Shown here: in pieces, positions 23,960 through 32,767 of the stretch | Numbering within the stretch: position 1 is the first letter of the stretch | How the letters are laid out: every line of letters begins with the position of its first letter | NCBI GenBank assembly: GCA_938015425.1 | Contig: CALLPQ010000013.1 | Coordinates: 1 to 43,003, forward strand | DNA from: an uncultured Parvularculaceae bacterium | GTDB taxonomy: Bacteria; Pseudomonadota; Alphaproteobacteria; Caulobacterales; Parvularculaceae | Direction: 5' to 3' | DNA length: 43,003 nt | Made by a program: the position numbers and the translations under genes | Notes under the pieces: model-generated | What the model was told of the DNA's origin: nothing | Databases searched by the model: none | The model's input: the letters and a program-made list of their open reading frames with translations, nothing else

Positions 23960-26629
23960 ATTATAATTATTTATTTTATTGTAATCATCACAGTGCCAGC
24001 AATCTTCTAAAAACTCTCCGCGTGCGGGTGTGCTTTTCGTTTGGTTTGCGTATGGACTAATTCCTAAAGCGCTACTGCCTATTGGGCTGCCGGGAGGTAT
24101 AATTGCGGGCTGTGACAATAGGGGCTTGGTGATATCGTCGCGGTTTGTATGGGCGCTGATAAGGGATAATAACCACGCACGATGATTATTGTTCGGGTTC
24201 AAATTATCATCACCAAGACCGCGAGAGAGTTTATTTTGTAGGGTATAAAGATAGCTATCGGTCTCCGCTCTTACATCGGGGCTGGTGCGTGGGTTTTGCG
24301 CCAAGGCCATAAGGGTGAGGGCAAACCGTGTTTGGATGCGCCGCGCAATGGGATAGCGTTTGCGGTTGGTTTCTTCGGCAAAGATGGCGATATCCAGTGC
24401 CGCCAATAATTCCTCATAACTTGGCGACTCGGCGTTTATTCTATTGGTTTCAATTAACCGCGCCAGCCGCGTTGGTTGCAACAGGGTTTGTAATGTAATT
24501 GAAGCTGCACTGTCAGCAGCGGCGAGGGGATCAAAAATTTCCCGCAATCCGCTGGTGAAGGCCTCATTGCCGCCGCCATTACCACCAAATCGTCCCACAG
24601 GAGGAGAAAGCCGCGCAAGAATGCGATTGGAAATATCGAGTTCTGACGTGTCCAGAGTTTGTAATAAAGCGGCTATGGCCTCACGCTGTCGATCAGGGGT
24701 GACGGGGGCGGAAAAAGGTAAATCATCGCCCGCAATGGCGTAATTAAACCGGTATCCCCCAACCAGTTTGGCAACGGCTTCCACTTGATACCGATGATAT
24801 AGATAGATGGGGACGAAAACGGCCCGCAATTGAGAGCGGGCATTGCCGTCTTTAATGACCGATAAATCAAAATTACGCATGGCTATGCGGCGCACATCCA
24901 TTGCTTCTTCCAGTGCGGCAACGGGGTCAGCACCATTATCCCAAAGGCTTGCATCGGCATGGGCCGCATCTGTAGACCGCGAATGGGCATCACTGACAAA
25001 TTTCATGCCTTGTTCATAAGCCCGATCAACAATATTGTTCAAAGCTTTCGTTTCATCAGTATCAGGTGCAAATTGGGTGTATAACCATTTTACCGTAAAT
25101 TTATCCCATTCCCCAATGCCGATGGCATATGCGGTTGAAAAATCAAGCTCGCCTTCATCATCGACTTTGATATCTGGTGCCGGATAATCCATAACCGAAG
25201 CCCGATTTAAGGTGGAGGCGGCAAAATTGTGAGCAAAACCCAATGTGTGCCCCACTTCGTGGGCGGAAAGTTGGCGGATGCGTGATAAGGCAATTTCTAC
25301 CGGATCATTATTACGGCCTGTACCGGAATTTGAAGTGCCGGCTAACCCTTCAAAAATCATCCTGTCTTGTCGAACGCGTTGGCTGCCCAAAATAACATGG
25401 GCCTTTAACATTTCGCCTGTACGCGGATCAAAAATTCCGCCGCCATAAGACCATCCGCGTGTTTGCCGGTGGGTCCATTGAATAACATTATAACGGATAT
25501 CCATGGGGTGGGCATCTTCGGGTAAAACTTCTACTTTAAAGGCATCTTCAAATCCGGCTTGTGCAAACGCAGCCGCCCACCATGATGCCCCTTCGATTAA
25601 AGCGGAGCGTATTGGCTCCGGCGCACCGCGATCAACATAAAAGATAATCGGCTTTTTAACTGGGCCCGTGGCCAATTCACGATTAACCCGTTCAAGGCGG
25701 AACCGTCTGGCATATTGTTTATAAATCGGGTCGGTTAACTCTGCGCTAAAATCATAATAGCCAACATCAATGGCGGCAGTACGCGTATCGAATGGGCGCG
25801 GTCTAAACCCATCATCGGGCAGGCGCACAAAAGAATGGTGCAGGGATAAGGTGAATGAACGCCCATCAGCCGCCGTTGCCGCTACCTCGTTACCGGGGTT
25901 ATCCGAGGTGAAAGTGAGAGCCGCATCAATTTCCACATTATCGGGAAATGCCAGTGCACCTTCCAGTTGGGGAAAAGTACGATCTTTGGATAACGTAAAA
26001 TGTCCCTGATTAGCGGCTTTGAGGCGGGATTGAATGTTCATCCGGTCGAGGGTTAAGAGTTCGGAAATATCAACCAATAGATCCCCGTTTTTGGCGCGGG
26101 ATGATATTTTTCCGGCCCAGATATAGGACTTTGCAAATGAATTGCGTACTGATTGTTTTTCAAAAACGCTTTCATCAATCTTTTCATCATTATCTTTTTT
26201 GGCTTTCTTGCGCGATCGCCTTGATTGATTATCGTCCTGCGGGGTTTCCTGATGTGAGGGTTGCCTTGTAGCGCGATAGCGCCAATTCTCGATTTCAGCA
26301 ACGACTTTGCCGCCTTGAATTCTAAACGCGAGAATTTCGCCGCTTGTGGTTTGTCCACGATCAAAACCAATTGGATTAGACCCAAGGCCCGCATTTAAAC
26401 TGTTGGCATAGATCATTTTAAGGGAAACGCCATCTTCATCCGGTTTGGGGAGGCGGGCAAAAACTTTGCCTTTCTTTTTATCAATATAGATATCAAAAAA
26501 TCCGGCTTTTTTCTCCAACCCTTGTGTAATGTCATTAAATGACCCGTCTTTGTTTTTGCGGGCTGAACACGCGGTTGCTGTGCAAATAAGTATGACAACC
26601 AATAATGAGATTATTTTAGGTTTATGCAT
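23939..26629 (-). CDS. Lipoprotein zinc-dependent metalloprotease (DUF5117/DUF4953 type)
   Basis: The 896-residue protein begins with a lipoprotein signal (MHKPKIISLLVVILICTATAC; lipobox TATAC, Cys21). The zinc site is HEVGHTLGFAH at residues 457-467 (H457, E458, H461, H467), the HExxHxxGxxH form of metzincin-like peptidases. The N-terminal part resembles DUF5117 and the part around and after the zinc site DUF4953, a family described only as zinc-dependent metalloprotease. It should sit in the periplasm, anchored to the inner or outer membrane. An Arg/Lys/Asp-rich insert at about 130-155 (QSRRSRKKAKKDNDEK) looks like a flexible loop. Substrate unknown. Confidence 0.9.
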   Translation of the reverse strand: MHKPKIISLLVVILICTATACSARKNKDGSFNDITQGLEKKAGFFDIYIDKKKGKVFARLPKPDEDGVSLKMIYANSLNAGLGSNPIGFDRGQTTSGEILAFRIQGGKVVAEIENWRYRATRQPSHQETPQDDNQSRRSRKKAKKDNDEKIDESVFEKQSVRNSFAKSYIWAGKISSRAKNGDLLVDISELLTLDRMNIQSRLKAANQGHFTLSKDRTFPQLEGALAFPDNVEIDAALTFTSDNPGNEVAATAADGRSFTLSLHHSFVRLPDDGFRPRPFDTRTAAIDVGYYDFSAELTDPIYKQYARRFRLERVNRELATGPVKKPIIFYVDRGAPEPIRSALIEGASWWAAAFAQAGFEDAFKVEVLPEDAHPMDIRYNVIQWTHRQTRGWSYGGGIFDPRTGEMLKAHVILGSQRVRQDRMIFEGLAGTSNSGTGRNNDPVEIALSRIRQLSAHEVGHTLGFAHNFAASTLNRASVMDYPAPDIKVDDEGELDFSTAYAIGIGEWDKFTVKWLYTQFAPDTDETKALNNIVDRAYEQGMKFVSDAHSRSTDAAHADASLWDNGADPVAALEEAMDVRRIAMRNFDLSVIKDGNARSQLRAVFVPIYLYHRYQVEAVAKLVGGYRFNYAIAGDDLPFSAPVTPDRQREAIAALLQTLDTSELDISNRILARLSPPVGRFGGNGGGNEAFTSGLREIFDPLAAADSAASITLQTLLQPTRLARLIETNRINAESPSYEELLAALDIAIFAEETNRKRYPIARRIQTRFALTLMALAQNPRTSPDVRAETDSYLYTLQNKLSRGLGDDNLNPNNNHRAWLLSLISAHTNRDDITKPLLSQPAIIPPGSPIGSSALGISPYANQTKSTPARGEFLEDCWHCDDYNKINNYNKASPIK

Positions 26630-26933
26630 GAGGAACCCTCAATTACTTTTTGACCAGAAGTAAAACGGCTTTACCTGAAGTCTAAATTATCCTGATTTTC
26701 TTATATATTTCATAGATATTCAGGTAAGTACAGCGGTGTTGCATCAAGCTAATACACGTTTAAGGGGTGTTCAATAGGGCTAGGGGTTCAGCCTGTTTTA
26801 TGGTTTAGGCTAGGCGGAATTGCGCGACACTATATCCAAAGTAAAGAGGTGTAAGCTATGATAGGGTGGAATTCCTGTCGTGCGTATCGTTTTCCGTTTA
26901 ATGAAAAAATCATAATGCTATGATTATATCTGG
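26630..26933. other. Divergent intergenic region with two inverted repeats
   Basis: This 304-bp gap lies between the metalloprotease (minus) and an unknown gene (plus). It holds a spaced 9-bp inverted repeat, TTACCTGAA (26671-26679) with TTCAGGTAA (26719-26727), close to the protease start. A compact palindrome at 26908-26925 lies next to the plus-strand start. No small gene is evident. Confidence 0.6.
26908..26925. promoter_or_regulatory. Palindrome directly upstream of the 26934 start
   Basis: AATCATA (26908-26914) and TATGATT (26919-26925) form a perfect 7-bp inverted repeat over an ATGC spacer, ending eight bases before the ATG at 26934. It covers the place where a ribosome binding site would be, so it may be an operator or an mRNA hairpin. 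Confidence 0.5.
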
Positions 26934-27794
26934 ATGATGACCAATATGGATTTAGAGGCGGCTTACCAACAGATCAGAGATGAAGCGGAAGAGGCAGCCG
27001 GAGAATTGGGGCAGTTGCGGTTTCGGGCTAAAGGATATTTGCAAATTTACCAAGCCTCTAACGGAGTATGCCGGTTTTCATTGATTGCGGCCCATGGGGC
27101 TCTTTGGGCGTCATGGTATTTAATATGTGCGCAAATGGCGGCGGCTATTTTTGCGGTTTTCTTACCCACCATAACTTTATCAAAGCGCTTATCCATCAAA
27201 GAGAAGTTTACCCAATTTTCAAACTACGTTTTGACCTTAAGAGAAATCAATAAGCTGGTGATGGTGGAAACCTATGTTTTGATCCATACAATCCAGCGGC
27301 TAGGAGTAGATTTCGCCATTTCCAAAAATATCCCTCCCGCTTTAGCCCGGGATTATGACCGTGCAATGCGACAAAGTAAAAATTGGGAAGAGGGAACCTC
27401 TCCTAAAAAAATAGACAATGACGATCAATCCGATGGTCATGATAAACGCGAAGAATTGTTGCGGGATTTATATCATCGGCATTTTCTTTGGGAGCAAGAA
27501 CGTGTGGTGTCGGATAAACTAATGCAGGCTTTTGCGGGGTTTACATGGCCCTTTATGAGGGATTTGTGTCAGCGTCCTTGGGTGTGGTTTTCCTATTTTC
27601 GTACGGGGAAATCCTTGAACTTTAGAAATTTTACAGACCCGGAAGAGCGACTTGAAAAAGGGCTTATTTCCTATGAACGTGCGGTAGAGTTTGGCCTTGC
27701 ACGATTGTCTAAAGTGACAATGATCCGGTTAAAAATCCTCCCCGGCACTTCTTGTATTGAAAATTCAAAACCTGTGAATCTACCGTTTGGCTAA
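26934..27794 (+). CDS. Unknown membrane-associated protein
   Basis: I do not recognise this 286-residue protein. An acidic helical N-terminus (DLEAAYQQIRDEAEEAAGEL) precedes a hydrophobic stretch of about 45 residues (about 48-90) that could be one or two membrane spans. A polar middle follows (EEGTSPKKIDNDDQSDGHDK). The second half is rich in Trp, Phe and Arg (FTWPFMRDLCQRPWVWFSYF). Two in-frame ATGs (26934, 26946) are possible and neither has a strong ribosome binding site. The GNAT gene starts 194 bp downstream on the same strand. Confidence 0.6.
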   Translation: MMTNMDLEAAYQQIRDEAEEAAGELGQLRFRAKGYLQIYQASNGVCRFSLIAAHGALWASWYLICAQMAAAIFAVFLPTITLSKRLSIKEKFTQFSNYVLTLREINKLVMVETYVLIHTIQRLGVDFAISKNIPPALARDYDRAMRQSKNWEEGTSPKKIDNDDQSDGHDKREELLRDLYHRHFLWEQERVVSDKLMQAFAGFTWPFMRDLCQRPWVWFSYFRTGKSLNFRNFTDPEERLEKGLISYERAVEFGLARLSKVTMIRLKILPGTSCIENSKPVNLPFG

Positions 27795-27988
27795 TGGCCA
27801 CTTCCAAAAAAATGAAGACGAGCAGCAGTGTTTTGCATAGTTAAAAGAGGAATGTTATTCTCTTAAGCATCAATTTCTTTAATTTTAATTGGGCGGTAGG
27901 CATCATTATAAAAATATTTTAAATGCGAGAAACAACAAAACTAAAATCTAAAAGCATAAGTGGCCTAACAACATAAGTGTAAGAACAA

Positions 27989-28717
27989 ATGTCTAAGATG
28001 AAGCTATCATGGTCCAAGCCATCTTGGATAACGGGGAGGGCGAAAAACGCCATTGAAGTTGCGAATGGCTTCATGATGTCCACGTTTATGCGCGGTCAAA
28101 ATTATGACGGGCTTGAACTTGTTAGTGACAGGGTTTTGTTAAGGCTACCCCGATTATCCGATTATGAAGCATGGCGTGATCTACGCACGCAAAGCCGAGC
28201 CCACATCACCAAGTGGGAACCCGATTGGCAAGATCATGATATTACCCTTGAAGCGTTCAAAAAGAGACTTGAAGGGGATGCATTGCAAATGCGTGCAAAC
28301 CGCCGGTTTTCATTTTTGATCTTTAAAGCTGAAGACACTTATAATTCTGATGATATCGCCGGAAATAGTGATCCTGTTTTGGAAAATAGCCCACAAACTC
28401 TTGTGGGGGGGATTAGCCTGTCGGATATTAAAATGGGTAACCGGTGTAGTGGCAGTTTAGGGTATTGGATTGGTCATCAATTTGTCCGTCAGGGATATGG
28501 CAGTGCTGGGGTTGCGGCGGTGAAACGCTATGGGTTTTTTCAATTAGGATTGCACCGAATCGAGGCGGCCTGCCAGCCGGGGAATGTAGAATCCCTGAAA
28601 CTGTTAAAAAAATCGGGATTCGAGCGAGAGGGGCTGGCCCGCGAATACCTCAAAATAAACGGTAATTGGTGTGACCATGAGCTTTGGACGTGTCGAAAAA
28701 TGAACAATGATGAATGA
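27989..28717 (+). CDS. GNAT family N-acetyltransferase (RimJ/RimL-like)
   Basis: The 242-residue protein has an N-terminal extension of about 40 residues, then a RimJ/RimL-type GNAT domain: LVSDRVLLRLPRLSDYEAWRDLR, ITKWEPDW, and the acetyl-CoA loop region LGYWIGHQFVRQGYGSAGVAAVKRYGF. HRIEAACQPGNVESLKLLKKSGF and REYLKINGNWCDHELW follow. Such enzymes acetylate the N-terminal amine of ribosomal proteins (S5, L7/L12) or small molecules. The substrate is not evident. An insert of about 20 polar residues (DTYNSDDIAGNSDPVLEN) interrupts the usual strand order. ATGs at 27989 and 27998 are both possible. Confidence 0.88.
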   Translation: MSKMKLSWSKPSWITGRAKNAIEVANGFMMSTFMRGQNYDGLELVSDRVLLRLPRLSDYEAWRDLRTQSRAHITKWEPDWQDHDITLEAFKKRLEGDALQMRANRRFSFLIFKAEDTYNSDDIAGNSDPVLENSPQTLVGGISLSDIKMGNRCSGSLGYWIGHQFVRQGYGSAGVAAVKRYGFFQLGLHRIEAACQPGNVESLKLLKKSGFEREGLAREYLKINGNWCDHELWTCRKMNNDE

Positions 28718-29066
28718 AAAGTTAATTTTTTTCGAATATTATCACAATTTTTCCCTCAAAGGCTTGCGCTCGGGCTTTTAGCGAGTGATGATTAGCAAAG
28801 TTGTTTGTGGCTAATCGGCTTAATACTCAAATCTATAGGGTTCATAAAACATAATAAGTTCGGCTCGAAATATCGATTATGAGCTCTAGAACAGAACTTT
28901 GTTTTGACTGTTAGAATTCTCCTTGGGGCGGGCTGGTATTATAGTTGTTAAAGGTTTTAATTGGTGAGTGTGCACCCACCGAGGCTTTTGAGACCATGAT
29001 CAATTATTGATAGCAATCACGGCAAGTATTTGATTTGAGTGTTTAATGGGGTGTGGTGAGACGATA
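28718..29066. other. Intergenic region upstream of the EAL-like gene
   Basis: This 349-bp gap has a Gly/Cys-type hairpin region near 28765-28790 and a partial dyad GGTGAGTG..CACCCACC at 28963-28980. I see no gene and no clear terminator. GGTGAG at 29055-29060 is the likely ribosome binding site of the next gene. Confidence 0.5.
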
Positions 29067-32000
29067 ATGATAGAAATGATTTTAGCAACTGGAGCAAGTG
29101 GAGCGTTAGGGTCAAGCATCGCTAATGGGCAATTCGTTAATTTAGGGGCTTATTTGGCCGCTGATTTAGATATTCAATATTTTGCTGGTCAAGCTGCTGA
29201 CTTTAGTATTTTTCGTATTGCTATTGTTGCAGCCTTAATTGGTGGGTTAGCCATTTTAGCCGGATTGGCTGTGCTTAAACGGGGTGCCTTGCTCATCAGT
29301 TCTACATTCATGGTCGGATCTGCTGCTGTTTTGGAACTTTTCTGGCTGGGTTTCTTGGCGTCACCGGGGGCTGGTTTAACAATCTTGTTGCAAGGGGTCC
29401 TTGGGGCCAGTGCGATTATCTTTTTATCGGCGAGTGTTCGCATTGCCCGTAATCACGCCCTATTGGGCGGGGTCATGTTTGCCGGCTCTCTGGTCTTTTT
29501 GGGCATTGGGTTAATCAATTTCCTTGGTCGGGCTGATGTGGGGGCATTGATGATGCCCAGCTTGATTGGTGTGGGTGCGTTTGCATTTCTATTATCAATT
29601 TTACAATCCTTGCGCGGCGATACCGGCGCCCAGATGATTTTGCCCGGTGCCTGTTTAACCTTGGCGGCGCTGTTTGTGTTTGCGACCCAGGGGGCTGGCG
29701 GATTGTTGGGTCACGCTCTTTTAGCAGGGGGCTTATTGACGGGGAGTCTTATTGCTTTTGCTCCAAAATCACTGATCTCTGGTATGATGCATAATCCGCA
29801 TCAGGAAACCGGATTGGGCATGGCCTATGGTGATGTTAAGGGTAAGAAACAAAATAAACAGCCTTTGAATGCATTGGGGAATGTTACGGGAAGTGTTGTG
29901 AGGAATAATCATGACCGTCAAAGCCTTAAGAGTAATAAGCAGGCGGCCTCAAAAGCAACCCAAGCAACTTTAATGGCGAATAATCCAGGAGATAGTGGCA
30001 TCGAAAGAAACTATGCTGCGTCAGACGCAAAAAATATAAACCGGGCTCAAAATGCCCATGCTCAGTCAGCAGACAAAGAGCATTTAACCCGTAATGGTGT
30101 CTGTGCTGTTAATAATGGCTCTAAGCCACAAGTTTCCACAGATCGTTTGATAGAAGTGTTGGATTTTTCTGGCATTGCCGTTTGGGATTGGAGCCTTGAT
30201 AGTGTTTATCAAAGCCAATCTTTATGCGCCATGATGGGATCGGATTGTGAGGCGGATTTCACACCCGAAGCAATGCGGGCCTTTATCAACCCTTCACACC
30301 TTTCTGTGTTTGAAAAAGATATTTTAGGTCATGGCGCGGATGATGGTGGCTTTGATGTGGTGGTTGTTCTGCACAATAATGAGCCTATGCGCATTCGCGG
30401 CGCCCGCGCGGTGGATGCCAATGGTCGATTGGAGCGTGTGGTTGCGTTCTTTGAAACGGTTGACAAGAATGTCGCCGGGGCCGTTAACGCAAATGGTGGC
30501 GAGAGTTCAACATTAAACGGATCTGCATTAGGAGTTGGTGCAGCCGCATTAGGAGGCGCAGCGACAATAGGGGCGGGCATGTTGTTACATCCTGATCAAG
30601 ATTTAACATCTTCAAGCTATGATAAGGGTGCTTCAGACAAAGATGTAAATTCTTTAATGCCTGTTGAAACAAAACCCATTCAAAATAAAAATATTGCTCT
30701 TGATACTGAAAATAACAAACATGGCCAGACTCTTGCCGAAGATAAAGGGGCAACACCGTTAGAGGCAAGCACTTCCGAGATTGATACTAATGGGCCCTAT
30801 ACTAATGGATCAGCTACTACTGGAATTGCTCTTTCCTTCCAGCCTATGGTTGGCTTTGGCTCTGGTGAGGTGGTTGGGTTTGAAGCTAAACCAGCCTTTG
30901 CTTCCTCAGAAACCGCTCATGTTACAATTGATGAAGTCATCAGCAAATCTGCGCAGTTCTTGGCGAGTGAGCATAAAAAAGCAAGAAGCGGAGATAACCA
31001 CACGCAATTATCATCCGATGCTTTTATTGCCATCGGGATTGGTGTTGAACAATTAATGGCAAAAGGTTTTGTCAAAAGCTTGCAACAATCTGTGAAACAA
31101 AACGGATTGCCTTTTGGCACCATGGTTTTGGAAATGTCCGGTCTTGCCGCTATTGGTAATGTACGAGCCACAAAATCTCTCTTCAACGAGTTGCGTCAAG
31201 GGGGTATTCGTCTTGCGTTTGCTGATATGGACGGTGATATCGGTATTCTTGGAAACCTGCATCGATATGATTTTGAGTATATCAAGATTGATCGCTCGAT
31301 TGTCGCCAATGCTAATGATCAGTATGAAGCGGGGCAATTGTCGCGCACCCTTGTTGCCTTGGGAAGAGATTTAGGCATTCGCGTATTTGCGGCGGGTATT
31401 GAAACCCCAACACAATTGAAATTAATGACTGAGCTTGGATGTGCTTATGGGGTGGGTGATGCTTTATTACCCAGCTTACAGACAAATGGGATAGAAAACT
31501 CAACACACGGACATTTAAAAGATAAAGATTACGAACCAATAGAACAAAGAATGGCCTCTCCTTTTATGGAAGAGGCAAATAATAATGATCCGGTCATGCG
31601 TAAGGACGGTCAGTCCGCTGATTATGCATCTAATAATGGTGAAACTGTAAAGTCACTTGATACGCTGGGTACTAATGCATTAGGTGCTCCGGCAAAGAAG
31701 GCTGCGCTTGTTGGGGCGGCTTTAAGTGCTGCATCTTTAGGGAAAGCGCCAGAAAAAGAGGCAGTGGTTGCTTTTGATCAGGGTGCTAAAGATTTTAATG
31801 ATATCGGAAAATCATCTTTGTTATCCCAAGACGCTGATACATCAAAAACCCGGTATGCAGATGGAAGCGAAGAAAGCCCAGTTTCCAAGCAGGTCGAGGC
31901 CAAAGACGCGTTAGGGGATGCCAAAGATGTGTTAAGGGATGAAAGTAAAGGTCTTCATAACCTCGAAACCGCATTTGCAAACAGTGTTCCCTCTTTCGAC

Positions 32001-32114
32001 ACCGAAGCAAAAATGGACCTTGGTAAAGATCATGATAGATCGTTACAGGCCGCTTCTCCTAGAGAGAATTCAACCCTGCCCAAATGGCGCACATGGGTGA
32101 ATAATTTACGCTAA
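29067..32114 (+). CDS. Large membrane protein with degenerate EAL-like domain
   Basis: The product (1015 residues from the ATG at 29067, chosen because GGTGAG lies six bases upstream; an ATG at 29046 is in frame) has about seven membrane spans in residues 1-235. A PAS-like segment (FSGIAVWDWSLDSVYQSQSL) follows, then long Ala/Asn/Lys-rich linkers and an EAL-like domain. The domain keeps E606 (GFEAKPAF), LEMSG and YIKIDRSI. DDFG is replaced by ADMDGD, AEGVET by AAGIET, and the final QG by VGDA. Loss of these metal-binding residues predicts no c-di-GMP hydrolysis. It may bind the nucleotide or act as a scaffold. The last 180 residues are low complexity. Confidence 0.8.
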   Translation: MIEMILATGASGALGSSIANGQFVNLGAYLAADLDIQYFAGQAADFSIFRIAIVAALIGGLAILAGLAVLKRGALLISSTFMVGSAAVLELFWLGFLASPGAGLTILLQGVLGASAIIFLSASVRIARNHALLGGVMFAGSLVFLGIGLINFLGRADVGALMMPSLIGVGAFAFLLSILQSLRGDTGAQMILPGACLTLAALFVFATQGAGGLLGHALLAGGLLTGSLIAFAPKSLISGMMHNPHQETGLGMAYGDVKGKKQNKQPLNALGNVTGSVVRNNHDRQSLKSNKQAASKATQATLMANNPGDSGIERNYAASDAKNINRAQNAHAQSADKEHLTRNGVCAVNNGSKPQVSTDRLIEVLDFSGIAVWDWSLDSVYQSQSLCAMMGSDCEADFTPEAMRAFINPSHLSVFEKDILGHGADDGGFDVVVVLHNNEPMRIRGARAVDANGRLERVVAFFETVDKNVAGAVNANGGESSTLNGSALGVGAAALGGAATIGAGMLLHPDQDLTSSSYDKGASDKDVNSLMPVETKPIQNKNIALDTENNKHGQTLAEDKGATPLEASTSEIDTNGPYTNGSATTGIALSFQPMVGFGSGEVVGFEAKPAFASSETAHVTIDEVISKSAQFLASEHKKARSGDNHTQLSSDAFIAIGIGVEQLMAKGFVKSLQQSVKQNGLPFGTMVLEMSGLAAIGNVRATKSLFNELRQGGIRLAFADMDGDIGILGNLHRYDFEYIKIDRSIVANANDQYEAGQLSRTLVALGRDLGIRVFAAGIETPTQLKLMTELGCAYGVGDALLPSLQTNGIENSTHGHLKDKDYEPIEQRMASPFMEEANNNDPVMRKDGQSADYASNNGETVKSLDTLGTNALGAPAKKAALVGAALSAASLGKAPEKEAVVAFDQGAKDFNDIGKSSLLSQDADTSKTRYADGSEESPVSKQVEAKDALGDAKDVLRDESKGLHNLETAFANSVPSFDTEAKMDLGKDHDRSLQAASPRENSTLPKWRTWVNNLR

Positions 32115-32130
32115 TGATAATGTGGTGTTG

Positions 32131-32586
32131 CTAGATTGGTAAGTCGGTCGTGTATTTGATTTCCCGTAAGGCGATGCTGGAACGCACTTGGCCAATGCCG
32201 GGCAATTTAAACAGGAATTGTTGCAAAAAACGGTCATAATCACTGATATCTTTGGAAACAACCCTGAGGGTGAAGTCCGCATCCCCCGTGGTTGCATAAC
32301 ATTCCATGACTTCTGGCCGGGCTCTTATCTTTCTTTGCATGTCAGCGACGATTTCTTCATTTTGGCGTTCAACCATAATGTGCACGAATGCGGTGACCGA
32401 AAAATCCAATGCTTCGCGGTTCAAAACCGCTTTATAAGACTGGATAATTTCTTCTTTTTCTAAAATTCTCAAGCGTCGCCAACAAGTGGCGGAGGCAATG
32501 CCTGTATGTGCCGCAAGTTCCTGCATGGATAATCGCCCTTGTTTTTGTAGGGCGCGTAAAATTTTTCGATCAGTTTCGTCTACCAT
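32131..32586 (-). CDS. Lrp/AsnC family transcriptional regulator
   Basis: The 151-residue protein has an N-terminal helix-turn-helix (DETDRKILRALQKQGRLSMQELAAHTGIASATCWRRLRILEKEEII) and a C-terminal RAM/AsnC effector domain (AFVHIMVERQNEEIVADMQ, ECYATTGDADFTLRVVSKD, LPGIGQVRSSIALREIK). Such proteins form dimers and octamers and respond to amino acids. It is divergent from the indolepyruvate oxidoreductase and aromatic aminotransferase genes, so an aromatic amino acid or its keto acid is the probable effector. The shared 181-bp region is AT-rich and contains dyads typical of Lrp sites. Confidence 0.93.
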   Translation of the reverse strand: MVDETDRKILRALQKQGRLSMQELAAHTGIASATCWRRLRILEKEEIIQSYKAVLNREALDFSVTAFVHIMVERQNEEIVADMQRKIRARPEVMECYATTGDADFTLRVVSKDISDYDRFLQQFLFKLPGIGQVRSSIALREIKYTTDLPI

Positions 32587-32628
32587 AATGTCCTATTGAT
32601 ATTGAAATGAGTGTATATAAATATATCC

Positions 32629-32654
32629 GTATCATATCATCTATATAATGATAC
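32629..32654. promoter_or_regulatory. Candidate Lrp/AsnC operator
   Basis: GTATCAT (32629-32635) and ATGATAC (32648-32654) form an inverted repeat with a 12-base AT-rich spacer in the divergent lrp/oxidoreductase region. TGATACAATTATT (32649-32661) also occurs exactly at 2975-2987, within and beside the palindrome upstream of the spmX-like gene. Confidence 0.5.
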
Positions 32655-32767
32655 AATTATTTCATTTAAGGTGTTTTATTTTGATATCTGATCTTTTTTT
32701 TACGCTAAAACCGTGTAAAACCCTGCATAATTACCCCGTTTAGCATAAACCTCATTGGAGATCATTT

